A stretch of 9,501 bases of DNA from an uncultured Chromatiaceae bacterium. GTDB taxonomy: Bacteria > Pseudomonadota > Gammaproteobacteria > Enterobacterales > Alteromonadaceae. Of the stretch, positions 1 through 7,548 are shown piece by piece. The position numbers were made by a program, and so were the translations under genes. The DNA is taken from assembly GCA_946482615.1 (NCBI GenBank), contig CAMLSF010000139.1, forward strand, positions 1 to 9,501, in the 5' to 3' direction. The notes beneath the pieces are model-generated. The model saw only the letters and a program-made list of their open reading frames with translations, ran no database searches and was not told the origin of the DNA. Every line of letters begins with the position of its first letter. Position 1 is the first letter of the stretch.

Positions 1-1427
1 CTTTTAACGATAAACATCAGTTGCTGATTAATGGCGAGCTGACCTTTTTACGTGGCGTTAACCGCCATCAGGAATACCCTCATGTCGGGTATGCCACTTC
101 GCCTCAGGCCGATTACCGCGATGCGGTGAAAATTAAATCTGCGGGTTTTGATTATGTGCGTTTATCGCATTACCCCCATTCCAAAGCTTTTATGCAGGCT
201 GCGGATGAACTGGGTTTAGTGCTGATGAACGCCATTTTAGGCTGGCAGTATTATCAGTCTACTGAAGCTTTCCGTGCTCAGATTATTCAGACCTGCCGTG
301 ATTTAATTCGCCGTGATCGCAACCACGCCAGTGTATTGGCCTGGGAATGTTCACTGAATGAGTCCGCTATGCCGGATGAATTTGTTGCGACTTTGCACAA
401 CACAGTGAAACAAGAGTTTCCGGGCGCTTATTCGGCGGGCTGGCAGCATGGTTACGATATGTACCTGCAGGCGCGTCAGCATCGTCAGATGCACTATGAA
501 ACTCCAACAGTGCCTTACAATGTGTCTGAATACGGCGACTGGGAATACTATGCGCAAAATGCCGGTTTTAATCAGGACAGCTGGGGCGATTTAAAAGAAG
601 AAGCCCGTACCAGCCGTCAGTTATTAAGCCATGGCGAGGCCCGCTTATTACAGCAAGCCCGCAATTTACAGGAAGCGCATAACGATAACCTGACCACTCC
701 TGCTTATGCCGACGGTTATTGGGTGATGTTTGATTACAACAGAGGGTATGCCAATGATCTGGAAGCATCAGGTATCATGAGCATTTACCGTTTGCCTAAA
801 TACAGTTACTACTTTTACCAAAGCCAGCGTGACGCCTCAGAGCAATCCGACAAGTACCAGTCTGGCCCTATGGTATTTATCGCCAGCGAGTGGCAACAAG
901 GCTCCAGCGCTCAGGTGCGGGTATTCAGCAATGCCGAAGAAGTGGAACTGTATTTAAACGCTGTGTTAGTCAGCCGCAATAAGCCATCCACAGATAAGTT
1001 TTCAACCCATTTGCCGCATCCACCTTTTGAATTTGATTTAAAAGAATTCAAGGCAGGGCAGTTAGTAGCCAAAGCTTATATCGCAGGAAAAGAAGTGGCG
1101 ACTCATCAGGTGACAACTCCTGAAGCTGCGGCCAGCTTAAAATTAACAGTCGATACCAGTGGTGTGGCGCCTGTGGCGGGGGATTTGGTATTTGTGTATG
1201 CCGAAGTTCTGGATAAAAACGGCCAGCTGGTGCCGTTAAATAATCAAATCATTGATTTTAAAGCCAGTGGTGATATTGAAATTATCAACCCTGAGCCTGC
1301 TTTTACTGAACAGGGCAAAGCAGCAGTGTTAGTGAAATTAGGGGCTGAATTTAATCAGGCTAAGCTTGAAGCCAGTTCAAAAGTTCTGGCTATCCAAAGC
1401 GAAACATTCTCCATAACAAAGGAATAA
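1..1427 (+). CDS. Glycoside hydrolase family 2 enzyme (probable β-galactosidase-like), 5'-truncated by window edge
   Basis: The frame is open from the first base (first full codon at 3), so the N-terminus lies outside the window. The TTG at 21 is inside the protein, not a start. What remains is the GH2 TIM barrel (about nt 3-815), with the family signature [11 protein letters not shown] followed by a VRLSHYP motif. The probable acid/base Glu is at nt 360-362 in SLNES (LacZ has GNES), and the probable nucleophile Glu at nt 528-530 in SEYGDW. A DUF4982-like β-sandwich (about 870-1085, [11 protein letters not shown]) and a terminal Ig-like domain (about 1134-1385) follow. This order resembles Bacteroidetes-type GH2 exo-enzymes of about 800 residues rather than classical LacZ, so roughly 340 residues are missing. 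The galactose operon just downstream (4-nt gap to galE) favours β-galactosidase activity, but other GH2 specificities are not excluded. Cell location cannot be judged without the N-terminus. Confidence 0.9.
   Translation, partial: FNDKHQLLINGELTFLRGVNRHQEYPHVGYATSPQADYRDAVKIKSAGFDYVRLSHYPHSKAFMQAADELGLVLMNAILGWQYYQSTEAFRAQIIQTCRDLIRRDRNHASVLAWECSLNESAMPDEFVATLHNTVKQEFPGAYSAGWQHGYDMYLQARQHRQMHYETPTVPYNVSEYGDWEYYAQNAGFNQDSWGDLKEEARTSRQLLSHGEARLLQQARNLQEAHNDNLTTPAYADGYWVMFDYNRGYANDLEASGIMSIYRLPKYSYYFYQSQRDASEQSDKYQSGPMVFIASEWQQGSSAQVRVFSNAEEVELYLNAVLVSRNKPSTDKFSTHLPHPPFEFDLKEFKAGQLVAKAYIAGKEVATHQVTTPEAAASLKLTVDTSGVAPVAGDLVFVYAEVLDKNGQLVPLNNQIIDFKASGDIEIINPEPAFTEQGKAAVLVKLGAEFNQAKLEASSKVLAIQSETFSITKE
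1419..1423 (+). promoter_or_regulatory. Ribosome binding site of galE
   Basis: AAGGA lies 8 nt before the galE ATG and overlaps the last codons of the preceding hydrolase gene. It supports the ATG at 1432 and suggests that the two genes share a transcript. Confidence 0.75.
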
Positions 1428-1431
1428 CAGT

Positions 1432-2451
1432 ATGCGTATTTTAGTCACAGGCGGTGCTGGTTATATCGGCTCTCATACTTGTCTGGAGTTACTGAATTCT
1501 GGCCATCAGGTGGTGGTGGTCGACAATCTGAGCAACAGCAGTGTGGAGGCGTTAAAACGCGTCGAGCAACTGACAGGTCAGAACATTCAGTTTTATCAGG
1601 CCGATATCCGTGATGAAAAAGCGCTTTCTGCTATTTTTGCTGCGGAAAAAGTGGATGCTGTGATCCACTTTGCCGGCTCTAAAGCCGTTGGCGAATCTGT
1701 GGCTAAACCACTGTTTTATTATGAAAACAATGTCAGCGCTTCAGGCTTATTGATGCAGGTGATGCTGGCGCATCAGGTCAAAACGCTGGTGTTCAGTTCT
1801 TCCGCCACTGTCTATGGCGAACCTGTATCTTCGCCGATACGGGAAGATTTTGCTGTCCACCCTGCAAGTCCTTATGGCCGTTCCAAGCTGATGGTGGAGC
1901 AGATTATGTCGGATCTGGTGGTGGCAGAACCTGAGTTCAGCGCCATAAGTCTGCGTTATTTTAACCCTGTAGGCGCACATGAGTCGGGCCTGATTGGTGA
2001 AGATCCCAACGGTATTCCAAATAACCTGATGCCTTTTATCAATCAGGTGGCTATAGGCCGCAGACCTTATTTATCGGTCTTTGGTGATGATTACGACACA
2101 CCGGACGGCACGGGTGTGCGGGATTATATCCATGTCTGTGATTTAGCTTCGGGCCATGTCAAAGCTTTAGAAACTCTGCATCAGAATGCGGGTTTTCATG
2201 TGTTTAACTTAGGCACTGGTCAGGGCGTTTCTGTGCTGGAAATGGTCGAAGCCTACCGTCGTATTTCAGGTCAGTTGATTGCCTATCAGGTGGCGCCACG
2301 TCGTCCCGGCGATATTGCCTGTTATTACGGTGACCCTTCTTTAGCGGCGGAAAAACTCAACTGGAAAGCAGAGCGTGGTTTGGATCAGATGGTAGCGGAT
2401 AGCTGGAACTGGCAGAAATTAAACCCTTCTGGTTATACCCGTCGTTCTTGA
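1432..2451 (+). CDS. galE: UDP-glucose 4-epimerase GalE
   Basis: This NAD+-dependent cytoplasmic epimerase interconverts UDP-galactose and UDP-glucose, closing the Leloir cycle. The protein has 339 residues (E. coli GalE has 338). It starts with the Rossmann motif GGAGYIGSH (residues 7-15). The extended SDR catalytic residues are all visible: Ser124 in FSSSATVYG, and Tyr148 and Lys152 in [16 protein letters not shown] (about 175-183) and [14 protein letters not shown] (about 226-239) are further GalE hallmarks. The ATG is supported by AAGGA 8 nt upstream and by a 4-nt gap from the hydrolase gene. The C-terminal tail is odd: after NPSGY, which aligns with the end of E. coli GalE, the last residues TRRS and the TGA stop are encoded by the left end of a palindromic repeat (2434-2560). 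The enzyme should remain intact because only the extreme tail is altered. Confidence 0.97.
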   Translation: MRILVTGGAGYIGSHTCLELLNSGHQVVVVDNLSNSSVEALKRVEQLTGQNIQFYQADIRDEKALSAIFAAEKVDAVIHFAGSKAVGESVAKPLFYYENNVSASGLLMQVMLAHQVKTLVFSSSATVYGEPVSSPIREDFAVHPASPYGRSKLMVEQIMSDLVVAEPEFSAISLRYFNPVGAHESGLIGEDPNGIPNNLMPFINQVAIGRRPYLSVFGDDYDTPDGTGVRDYIHVCDLASGHVKALETLHQNAGFHVFNLGTGQGVSVLEMVEAYRRISGQLIAYQVAPRRPGDIACYYGDPSLAAEKLNWKAERGLDQMVADSWNWQKLNPSGYTRRS

Positions 2452-2560
2452 CGCCGCAGCTTTGTTGACTGCGTGTTCGCGCCCCAGTCGCATAGGTGGC
2501 TATGCTCCTGGGGTCTTGAACACTTGTCGCCTCGCTGCAACGCCAATTACTTAGGGTATA
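2434..2560. repeat. ~127-bp imperfect palindromic extragenic repeat (REP/MITE-like) overlapping the galE 3' end
   Basis: The ends are inverted copies, TATACCC (2434-2440) and GGGTATA (2554-2560). Nested arms are GCAGC (2456-2460) with GCTGC (2534-2538), GTGTTC (2473-2478) with GAACAC (2518-2523), CCCCAG (2482-2487) with CTGGGG (2508-2513), and GCATAG (2490-2495) with CTATGC (2500-2505), closing on a GTGG loop. Spacing is symmetrical: 15 nt separate the outermost arms from the next pair on both sides. This is too extensive for a simple terminator, and no T run follows. There is no ORF inside and no transposase. It resembles interspersed palindromic repeats that I recall from Alteromonadales-type genomes, but copy number cannot be tested here. 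As RNA it would form a long hairpin between galE and galT. Confidence 0.8.
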
Positions 2561-2566
2561 TATGAA

Positions 2567-2601
2567 CCAGCGCGGCTGGGATAAACCCAGCCCCTACGGG
2601 G
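2567..2601. repeat. Cluster of three overlapping hairpins upstream of galT
   Basis: Three perfect stems are packed into 35 nt. Stem A is CCAGC (2567-2571) with GCTGG (2575-2579). Stem B is GGCTGGG (2574-2580) with CCCAGCC (2586-2592), loop ATAAA. Stem C is CCCC (2591-2594) with GGGG (2598-2601). B overlaps both A and C, so the RNA can form either B or A plus C. An A-rich stretch, not a T run, follows, so this is not a standard intrinsic terminator. It may be a second short palindromic repeat or an mRNA-processing or stability element. Confidence 0.6.
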
Positions 2602-2623
2602 TATGTAAAAAAGATTAAGAAAA

Positions 2624-2630
2624 GGTTGGA
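2624..2630 (+). promoter_or_regulatory. Ribosome binding region of galT
   Basis: The purine-rich stretch GGTTGGA, preceded by AAGAAAA, ends 7 nt before the ATG at 2638. It is the only Shine-Dalgarno-like sequence near this start. It lies outside the upstream hairpins, so it should be accessible. Confidence 0.5.
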
Positions 2631-2637
2631 ATAGTAA

Positions 2638-3708
2638 ATGTCTGAATTTAATGCAAAAGATCATCCGCATCGCAGATACAACCCGTTGACTGGGGATTGG
2701 GTGCTGGTATCGCCACACAGAGCTAAAAGACCATGGCAAGGTCAGATTGAAACTGCAGCGACAGAGCAGAATCCGTCGTACGACCACAGCTGTTTTTTAT
2801 GTCCAACCAACAGCCGTATTTCCGGTGACCTGAATCCTGACTATAAAAAACCTTATGTTTTTACCAATGACTTTGCCGCTTTAACCGCGGATACGCCTTT
2901 TTATCAGCGTTCGGACGATGATTTATTTGTGTTAAAAGCCGAGCGTGGTACCAGCAGAGTAATTTGTTATTCACCGGATCATAGCCTGACGATGCCAGAA
3001 CTGAGTGTGGCTGAGATCCAACAGATAGTGGAAGAATGGATCCACCAGTACCAGGACTTATCCAAAACCTATAACTGGGTGCAGGTGTTTGAAAACAAAG
3101 GTGCTATTAACGGCTGCTCCAATCCGCATCCTCATGGTCAGATTTGGGCCAACAGCACAGTGCCTACCTTACCGGCCAAAGCCGATAAAGCGCAGCGTGA
3201 GTATTTAGCCAAACACGGCAAAAACCTGTTATTAAATTATGCCGCGCTGGAGCAACAAAGTGGCGAGCGTACTGTGGTTGAAAACGAGCATTGGCTTGTG
3301 GTTGTGCCATTTTGGGCCAGCTGGCCTTTTGAAACCCTGGTATTGCCAAAAGCTCATGTCCGCCGGATGGAAGACTTAACCAAAGAGCAGCAGGCTGCTT
3401 TGGCCGATATTCTTCAGCGAATTACCATTGCCTACGACAACCTGTTCCAGTGTTCTTTCCCTTATTCGATGGGCTGGCATAGCGCGCCTTATCAGAATGA
3501 TACTGGTGCTGATACTGCACAAAGCATCGACCACTGGCAGCTGCATGGCCATTTTTATCCGCCTTTATTACGTTCTGCCACCATCAAAAAATTTATGGTC
3601 GGCTACGAAATGCTGGCCGAAACCCAACGTGATATGACTCCTGAACAGGCCGCTGAACGGTTAAAACAGCAAAGCCCTGTGCATTACAAACAGCAGAGCA
3701 AGGTTTAA
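2638..3708 (+). CDS. galT: Galactose-1-phosphate uridylyltransferase GalT
   Basis: This cytoplasmic HIT-superfamily enzyme transfers UMP from UDP-glucose to galactose-1-phosphate by a covalent His-UMP intermediate. The protein has 356 residues (E. coli GalT has 348). The structural zinc ligands Cys52 and Cys55 (CFLC), His115 (SPDH) and His164 are visible. The catalytic motif is NPHPHGQ (162-168), with nucleophile His166 and Gln168, at the same numbering as E. coli. The C-terminal half has His281 (MGWHSAP) and the [12 protein letters not shown] block with His303 and His305, matching the second metal site of E. coli GalT. About seven extra residues (around 286-297) lie between these two blocks. 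The gene follows the palindromic spacer and is separated from galK by 5 nt. Confidence 0.98.
   Translation: MSEFNAKDHPHRRYNPLTGDWVLVSPHRAKRPWQGQIETAATEQNPSYDHSCFLCPTNSRISGDLNPDYKKPYVFTNDFAALTADTPFYQRSDDDLFVLKAERGTSRVICYSPDHSLTMPELSVAEIQQIVEEWIHQYQDLSKTYNWVQVFENKGAINGCSNPHPHGQIWANSTVPTLPAKADKAQREYLAKHGKNLLLNYAALEQQSGERTVVENEHWLVVVPFWASWPFETLVLPKAHVRRMEDLTKEQQAALADILQRITIAYDNLFQCSFPYSMGWHSAPYQNDTGADTAQSIDHWQLHGHFYPPLLRSATIKKFMVGYEMLAETQRDMTPEQAAERLKQQSPVHYKQQSKV
3700..3703 (+). promoter_or_regulatory. Ribosome binding site of galK
   Basis: AAGG within the last galT codons lies 10 nt before the galK ATG. The galT stop falls between the two, so galK translation is probably coupled to galT. Confidence 0.5.
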
Positions 3709-3713
3709 TACAG

Positions 3714-4868
3714 ATGCAATTAGTAGAACAAGTACAGCAGGCATTTGCCGGACATTATCAACAGCAGGGCGAATTTGTGTTCAGAGCGCCAGGCCGGGTC
3801 AATCTGATTGGCGAACACACAGACTACAACGACGGTTTTGTTTTGCCATGCGCTATTAACTACGACACTGTGGTGGTGGCTTCGCGTCGTACTGATAACA
3901 AGGTGCGGGTGCTGGCACTGGATTATCAGCAGCAGGTCGATGAGTTTGAACTGACATTTCCGCTGGCTAAACATCCAGAGTACCAATGGGCCAACTATGT
4001 CCGTGCTGTAGCCAACAGCCTGATGCAAAAAGGTTTTAATCTGGCCGGTTGTGACCTGGCCATCAGCGGTAATGTGCCTCAGGGGGTAGGTTTAAGCTCT
4101 TCAGCGTCCTTAGAGGTTGCTTTGGGTCTGACCTACAGCACTTTGGCAGGTATTGAACTCTCCAGCCGTGACAATGCGCTGAATGGTCAGCATGCAGAAA
4201 ACCATTTTGTCGGTTGTAACTGCGGCATTATGGACCAGCTGATTTCTGCTCAGGGCAAAGCCGCTCATGCGTTATTGATCGATTGCCGCAGCCTCGACAG
4301 CACACCTGTTTCAGTGCCAACAGATATGGCGGTGATGATTATTAACTCCAATGTAAAACGGGGCCTGGTAGACAGCGAATACAATACCCGCCGTCGTCAG
4401 TGTGAAGAAGCCGCTGCTATTTTTGGTGTCAAAGCCTTAAGGGATGTCAGCTGGACTACTTTTGCCGCTAAGCAGAGCGAACTGGATCCACTGGTGGCTA
4501 AACGCGCCCGCCATGTCATTACCGAAAATGATCGTACTGAATTAGCCGCCAAAGCTTTAGCTGATCACGACATTAAGCTGTTAAGCCGCTTAATGGCTGA
4601 ATCGCATTTGTCGATGAAAAACGATTTTGAAATCACAGTGCCAGCCATAGATGCACTGGTGGATATGATTGGCAAAGCGCTGGGTGATACTGGTGGTGTG
4701 CGGATGACAGGGGGTGGTTTTGGTGGTTGTGTGGTGGCCTTAGTGCCACAAGGCCGGGTGGATGAGATTCGTGCTTTGGTTGAACGTGACTATCCGCTAC
4801 AAACAGGCCTGACCGCTGGTATTTTTGTTTGTACCGCCAGTCAGGGCGCAGAGCAGATTCTGGCATGA
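3714..4868 (+). CDS. galK: Galactokinase GalK
   Basis: This cytoplasmic GHMP-family kinase phosphorylates α-D-galactose with ATP to galactose-1-phosphate. The protein has 384 residues (E. coli GalK has 382). The galactokinase signature [15 protein letters not shown] (27-41) carries Arg28, Glu34, His35 and Asp37, which bind and activate the sugar. The GHMP ATP-binding loop is [12 protein letters not shown] (121-132). The catalytic base is Asp174 in CGIMDQ. The third GHMP motif is MTGGGFGGC (331-339). All known active-site residues are present. The ATG at 3714 starts 5 nt after the galT stop, and the galK TGA overlaps the galM ATG in an ATGA arrangement. Both junctions point to one co-translated unit. 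Confidence 0.98.
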   Translation: MQLVEQVQQAFAGHYQQQGEFVFRAPGRVNLIGEHTDYNDGFVLPCAINYDTVVVASRRTDNKVRVLALDYQQQVDEFELTFPLAKHPEYQWANYVRAVANSLMQKGFNLAGCDLAISGNVPQGVGLSSSASLEVALGLTYSTLAGIELSSRDNALNGQHAENHFVGCNCGIMDQLISAQGKAAHALLIDCRSLDSTPVSVPTDMAVMIINSNVKRGLVDSEYNTRRRQCEEAAAIFGVKALRDVSWTTFAAKQSELDPLVAKRARHVITENDRTELAAKALADHDIKLLSRLMAESHLSMKNDFEITVPAIDALVDMIGKALGDTGGVRMTGGGFGGCVVALVPQGRVDEIRALVERDYPLQTGLTAGIFVCTASQGAEQILA

Positions 4869-5824
4869 ACTTAAGCCCAATCACCTTAACCAAAGGCACT
4901 GGTTTGGAGCTGGAGTTGTTGCCTTATGGGGCAACAATCCGCTCTATCCGCTTGTTTGGCCAGGAACTGACGCTGAATTATCCGCATGCCGATGATTACC
5001 AAACAGACCCATTTTATCTGGGCGCTACTGCGGGCCGGGTCGCTAACCGTATTGCCAAAGGCCGGTTTGAACTCAATGGCCAGAGTTATCAGCTTGAGTG
5101 CAACAATGGTCCCAATCACCTGCATGGTGGTGTCACGGGGTTTAACCGCCGTGATTGGCAAGTGCTAAAGCGTCAGCCAGATTCGGTGCAATTGTATTTA
5201 CATTCAGCCGATGGTGATCAGGGTTATCCGGGGGCTGTGCAGGTGTGGCAGCAATTCCGTATTGTTGAGCAACAACTGGAGTTGTCCTTTTTGGCCTTGT
5301 CCAACAAAGACACTGTGCTGAATTTAACCAATCATTGTTATTTCAACCTGAATAACGACGGTTCTTCTATTGAAAACCATCAGTTGCAGATCACAGCCCC
5401 GCATTATTTACCTACAGATGAAAGTGCTATCCCAACCGGAGAGCGCCGTGCTGTAGCAGGCACTGCCTTCGACTTTACGCAAGCGAAATTAGTCGGGCCA
5501 GCGCTTTTGCAACAGGACCCGCAGCTTACTCTGGCCCATGGTTTTGACCACTGTTTTATCTGGCAAGGTGCTGATGCTGCAGAGTTAAAACGGATGGCGG
5601 TATTAAGTTCTGAGCAAAGTGGCCGTAAGCTTGAAGTCTTCAGCACTCAGCCTGGTTTACAGCTCTATACAGGAAATTTTCTGGCTGCACCTTTTGCGCC
5701 GCGGCAGGGGATTTGTCTGGAAGCTCAGGGCTGGCCAGATGCTATTAATCAACTTGGCTTTCCTACCACTCAGCTCAAAGCAGGTGAGTTGTATCAACAA
5801 TTAATAGTGTATAAATTCAGTTAG
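4865..5824 (+). CDS. galM: Aldose 1-epimerase (galactose mutarotase) GalM
   Basis: GalM interconverts β- and α-D-galactose. This matters because β-galactosidases release the β anomer and galactokinase uses the α anomer. The protein has 319 residues, somewhat shorter than E. coli GalM (346). Family features are GRVANRI (57-63), NHLHGG (84-89) with a substrate-binding His, the catalytic acid His157 in TNHCYFNL, Asp228 in HGFDHCF, and the catalytic base Glu286 in CLEAQGWPD. No signal peptide is seen, so it is cytoplasmic. The frame is open further upstream to a TTG at 4829, inside galK. The ATG at 4865 is preferred because it overlaps the galK stop (ATGA, typical coupling) and the MNLSPITL start fits the family's N-terminal strand. 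No strong Shine-Dalgarno is present, consistent with coupling. Confidence 0.96.
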   Translation: MNLSPITLTKGTGLELELLPYGATIRSIRLFGQELTLNYPHADDYQTDPFYLGATAGRVANRIAKGRFELNGQSYQLECNNGPNHLHGGVTGFNRRDWQVLKRQPDSVQLYLHSADGDQGYPGAVQVWQQFRIVEQQLELSFLALSNKDTVLNLTNHCYFNLNNDGSSIENHQLQITAPHYLPTDESAIPTGERRAVAGTAFDFTQAKLVGPALLQQDPQLTLAHGFDHCFIWQGADAAELKRMAVLSSEQSGRKLEVFSTQPGLQLYTGNFLAAPFAPRQGICLEAQGWPDAINQLGFPTTQLKAGELYQQLIVYKFS

Positions 5825-5920
5825 CTAAAAACTGGTAACCATAACAACAAGACATGCCCGGCAATTCTGCTGTTGCAGCACAGCAACAAAAGCAACGGGT
5901 AAAACAGGGTAAGGATAAAC
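5825..5920 (+). other. 96-nt galM-symporter spacer with a small hairpin
   Basis: No gene lies here. Two overlapping short inverted repeats occur: TGCTGT (5868-5873) with ACAGCA (5880-5885), and GTTGC (5872-5876) with GCAAC (5883-5887). No T run follows, so I do not call a terminator. I found no good -35/-10 pair. The hairpin could modestly affect readthrough or mRNA stability between the Leloir genes and the transporter. Confidence 0.4.
5911..5915 (+). promoter_or_regulatory. Ribosome binding site of the symporter gene
   Basis: AAGGA ends 5 nt before the ATG at 5921. It is among the strongest Shine-Dalgarno sequences in the window and fixes the symporter start. It fits independent initiation after the 96-nt spacer. 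Confidence 0.75.
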
Positions 5921-7483
5921 ATGACCTTAAGTAATTTAGATTTGGCGATCCTCGCCATTTATGTGCTGGGCCTGCTGGCTCTGGCCTATTACATCTCCCG
6001 GGAAGAAAAGGGACATAACAAAGACACCAATGACTACTTTCTCGCAGGTAATACCTTACCCTGGTGGGCTATTGGTGCGTCCTTAATAGCCGCTAATATT
6101 TCGGCTGAACAAATTATAGGTATGTCCGGTTCTGGTTATGCCATAGGTATGGCAATAGCGGCTTACGAATGGATGGCGGCTATAACCCTGTTGTTGGTGG
6201 GTAAGTTTTTCCTGCCGATTTTCCTGAAACGTAAAATTTATACCATGCCGCAGTTTCTGCAGCAGCGTTTTGATAACAGAGTGCGCACCACCATGGCGCT
6301 GTTCTGGATGGCGGTGTATGTGTTTGTTAACTTAACTGCAGTGTTGTGGTTAGGTGCTTTGGCTATTAATACCGTGACTGGTGTGGATATGACCACCAGC
6401 ATGTTGTTATTGGCCACTTTATCTGTAGCTTACTCTTTGTATGGTGGCTTAAAAGCTGTGGCTTATACCGACATTATCCAGGTGGTATTGCTGGTCGGTG
6501 GTGGTTTATTCCTGTCTTTTATGTCGCTGAATATGTTAGGTGCAGGCGAGGGCTTGTGGGCTGGTTTTGATCGCTTACTGACTGAAGTCCCAGACAAATT
6601 CGATATGATTTTAACGCCGGACAGCCCTCATTATGTCAGCTTACCTGGTTTGTCTGTGCTGTTGGGCGGTATGTGGATTATGAACCTGAGCTACTGGGGT
6701 TTTAACCAATATATTATCCAGCGCACTTTAGCCGCCAAAGACTTACCTGAAGCACAAAAAGGCATTATTTTTGCCGCTTTCCTGAAAATATTGATGCCGG
6801 TCATTGTGGTGTTGCCCGGTATTGCCGCAGTGTTGATCCTGCCGGATTTAAGCAAACCGGATCAGGCGTACCCTCAACTGCTGAGCATGATGCCATCAGG
6901 TATTAAAGGTTTAATTTTTGCGGCTTTAGTGGCTGCTATTTTGTCGAGTCTGGCGTCCATGACCAACAGCGTCGCGACCATTTTTACTATGGATATTTAC
7001 TCGCAGTTTAAAAAAGACCAAAGCCAGCAGCACTATGTGAAAGTAGGCCGTATTGTCAGTTTGGTCGCTTTGGTGATTGCAGTATTCAGCGCTAAGCCTT
7101 TATTGGGCGAATTCGACCAGGCCTTCCAGTATATTCAGGAATTCACCGGCTTCTTTACACCGGGCATAGTGGTGCTGTTTTTATTAGGTATGTTCTGGGC
7201 CCGTACTACAGCCACAGCAGCTTTAGTGGCGGCAATAAGCTCAGCTGTACTGAGCTGGATTTTCAAAGTGACTTTGCCAGAGATGCCATTTATGGATCGC
7301 GTTGGTTTGGTGTTCCTGAGCTGTTTAGCTTTAGCTGTGCTGGTGACTTTGTTCCAGCGTCAGGGCAAACATCCTCATGCGGTAGAACTGCGTGATATCA
7401 GCTTTGAAACCCGTCCAAGCTTTAACTTGTATGCCGTATTGATCACCCTGATTGTGGCTGCCTTTTATATTGCCTGGTGGTAA
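5921..7483 (+). CDS. sglT: Sodium/galactose (glucose) symporter, SSS family, vSGLT-like
   Basis: This inner-membrane carrier couples Na+ entry to galactose uptake. The protein has 520 residues, with many hydrophobic helices throughout and a final helix ending in AWW, as in the SSS LeuT fold. It is recognisably close to the Vibrio parahaemolyticus transporter vSGLT. Long blocks match my memory of that protein, including LPWWAIGASLIAANISAEQ, YWGFNQYIIQRTLAAK and ASMTNSVATIFTMDIY. Residues corresponding to vSGLT sugar and Na+ sites appear conserved: Gln64 (vSGLT Gln69), Glu83 (88), Asn137 (142), Asp184 (189), Asn255 (260), Tyr258 (263), Lys289 (294) and the SSLAS serines at 342-343. The external loop around residues 308-318 appears roughly 20 residues shorter than in vSGLT. 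Glucose may also be carried. The stop is 2 nt before the next gene's ATG. Confidence 0.95.
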   Translation: MTLSNLDLAILAIYVLGLLALAYYISREEKGHNKDTNDYFLAGNTLPWWAIGASLIAANISAEQIIGMSGSGYAIGMAIAAYEWMAAITLLLVGKFFLPIFLKRKIYTMPQFLQQRFDNRVRTTMALFWMAVYVFVNLTAVLWLGALAINTVTGVDMTTSMLLLATLSVAYSLYGGLKAVAYTDIIQVVLLVGGGLFLSFMSLNMLGAGEGLWAGFDRLLTEVPDKFDMILTPDSPHYVSLPGLSVLLGGMWIMNLSYWGFNQYIIQRTLAAKDLPEAQKGIIFAAFLKILMPVIVVLPGIAAVLILPDLSKPDQAYPQLLSMMPSGIKGLIFAALVAAILSSLASMTNSVATIFTMDIYSQFKKDQSQQHYVKVGRIVSLVALVIAVFSAKPLLGEFDQAFQYIQEFTGFFTPGIVVLFLLGMFWARTTATAALVAAISSAVLSWIFKVTLPEMPFMDRVGLVFLSCLALAVLVTLFQRQGKHPHAVELRDISFETRPSFNLYAVLITLIVAAFYIAWW

Positions 7484-7485
7484 CA

Positions 7486-7548
7486 ATGCAACAGACATTT
7501 CTTTGTACAGCTTTAGCAGCAGCGCTTTTTAGCGCCGCTGCTACGGCG
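7486..7548 (+). other. Predicted signal peptide of the terminal hydrolase
   Basis: Residues 1-21 form a hydrophobic Ala/Leu-rich core ending in ATA before Asn22-Pro23, a plausible signal peptidase I site. Cys7 lies too early for a lipobox. The n-region (MQQT) has no Lys or Arg, which is unusual. A GTG 9 nt upstream would add only uncharged residues. Confidence 0.65.

Noticed and set aside
21..23. TTG as the start codon of the GH2 gene
   Set aside because: The frame is open to the window's first base and the upstream residues (FNDKHQ) continue the GH2 fold directly into the LRGVNRH motif, so the gene is truncated by the window.
2473..2523. The long hairpin as a Rho-independent terminator after galE
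   Set aside because: No T run follows on either strand, the arms are broken by mismatches, and the symmetry extends to 2434 and 2560, which fits a palindromic repeat better.
3720..4028. Antisense open frame of about 100 codons opposite galK
   Set aside because: It lies wholly within a strongly conserved gene, has no ribosome site or recognisable motif, and looks like a by-product of galK codon usage.
4829..4864. Earlier TTG start for galM inside galK
   Set aside because: It adds 12 residues unlike the family N-terminus. The ATG at 4865 overlaps the galK stop as ATGA and gives a normal GalM beginning.
5833..5841. TGGTAACCA as a regulator operator upstream of the symporter
   Set aside because: It is a short odd-length palindrome, it does not match a GalR/LacI-type CG-centred operator, and no promoter is visible beside it.
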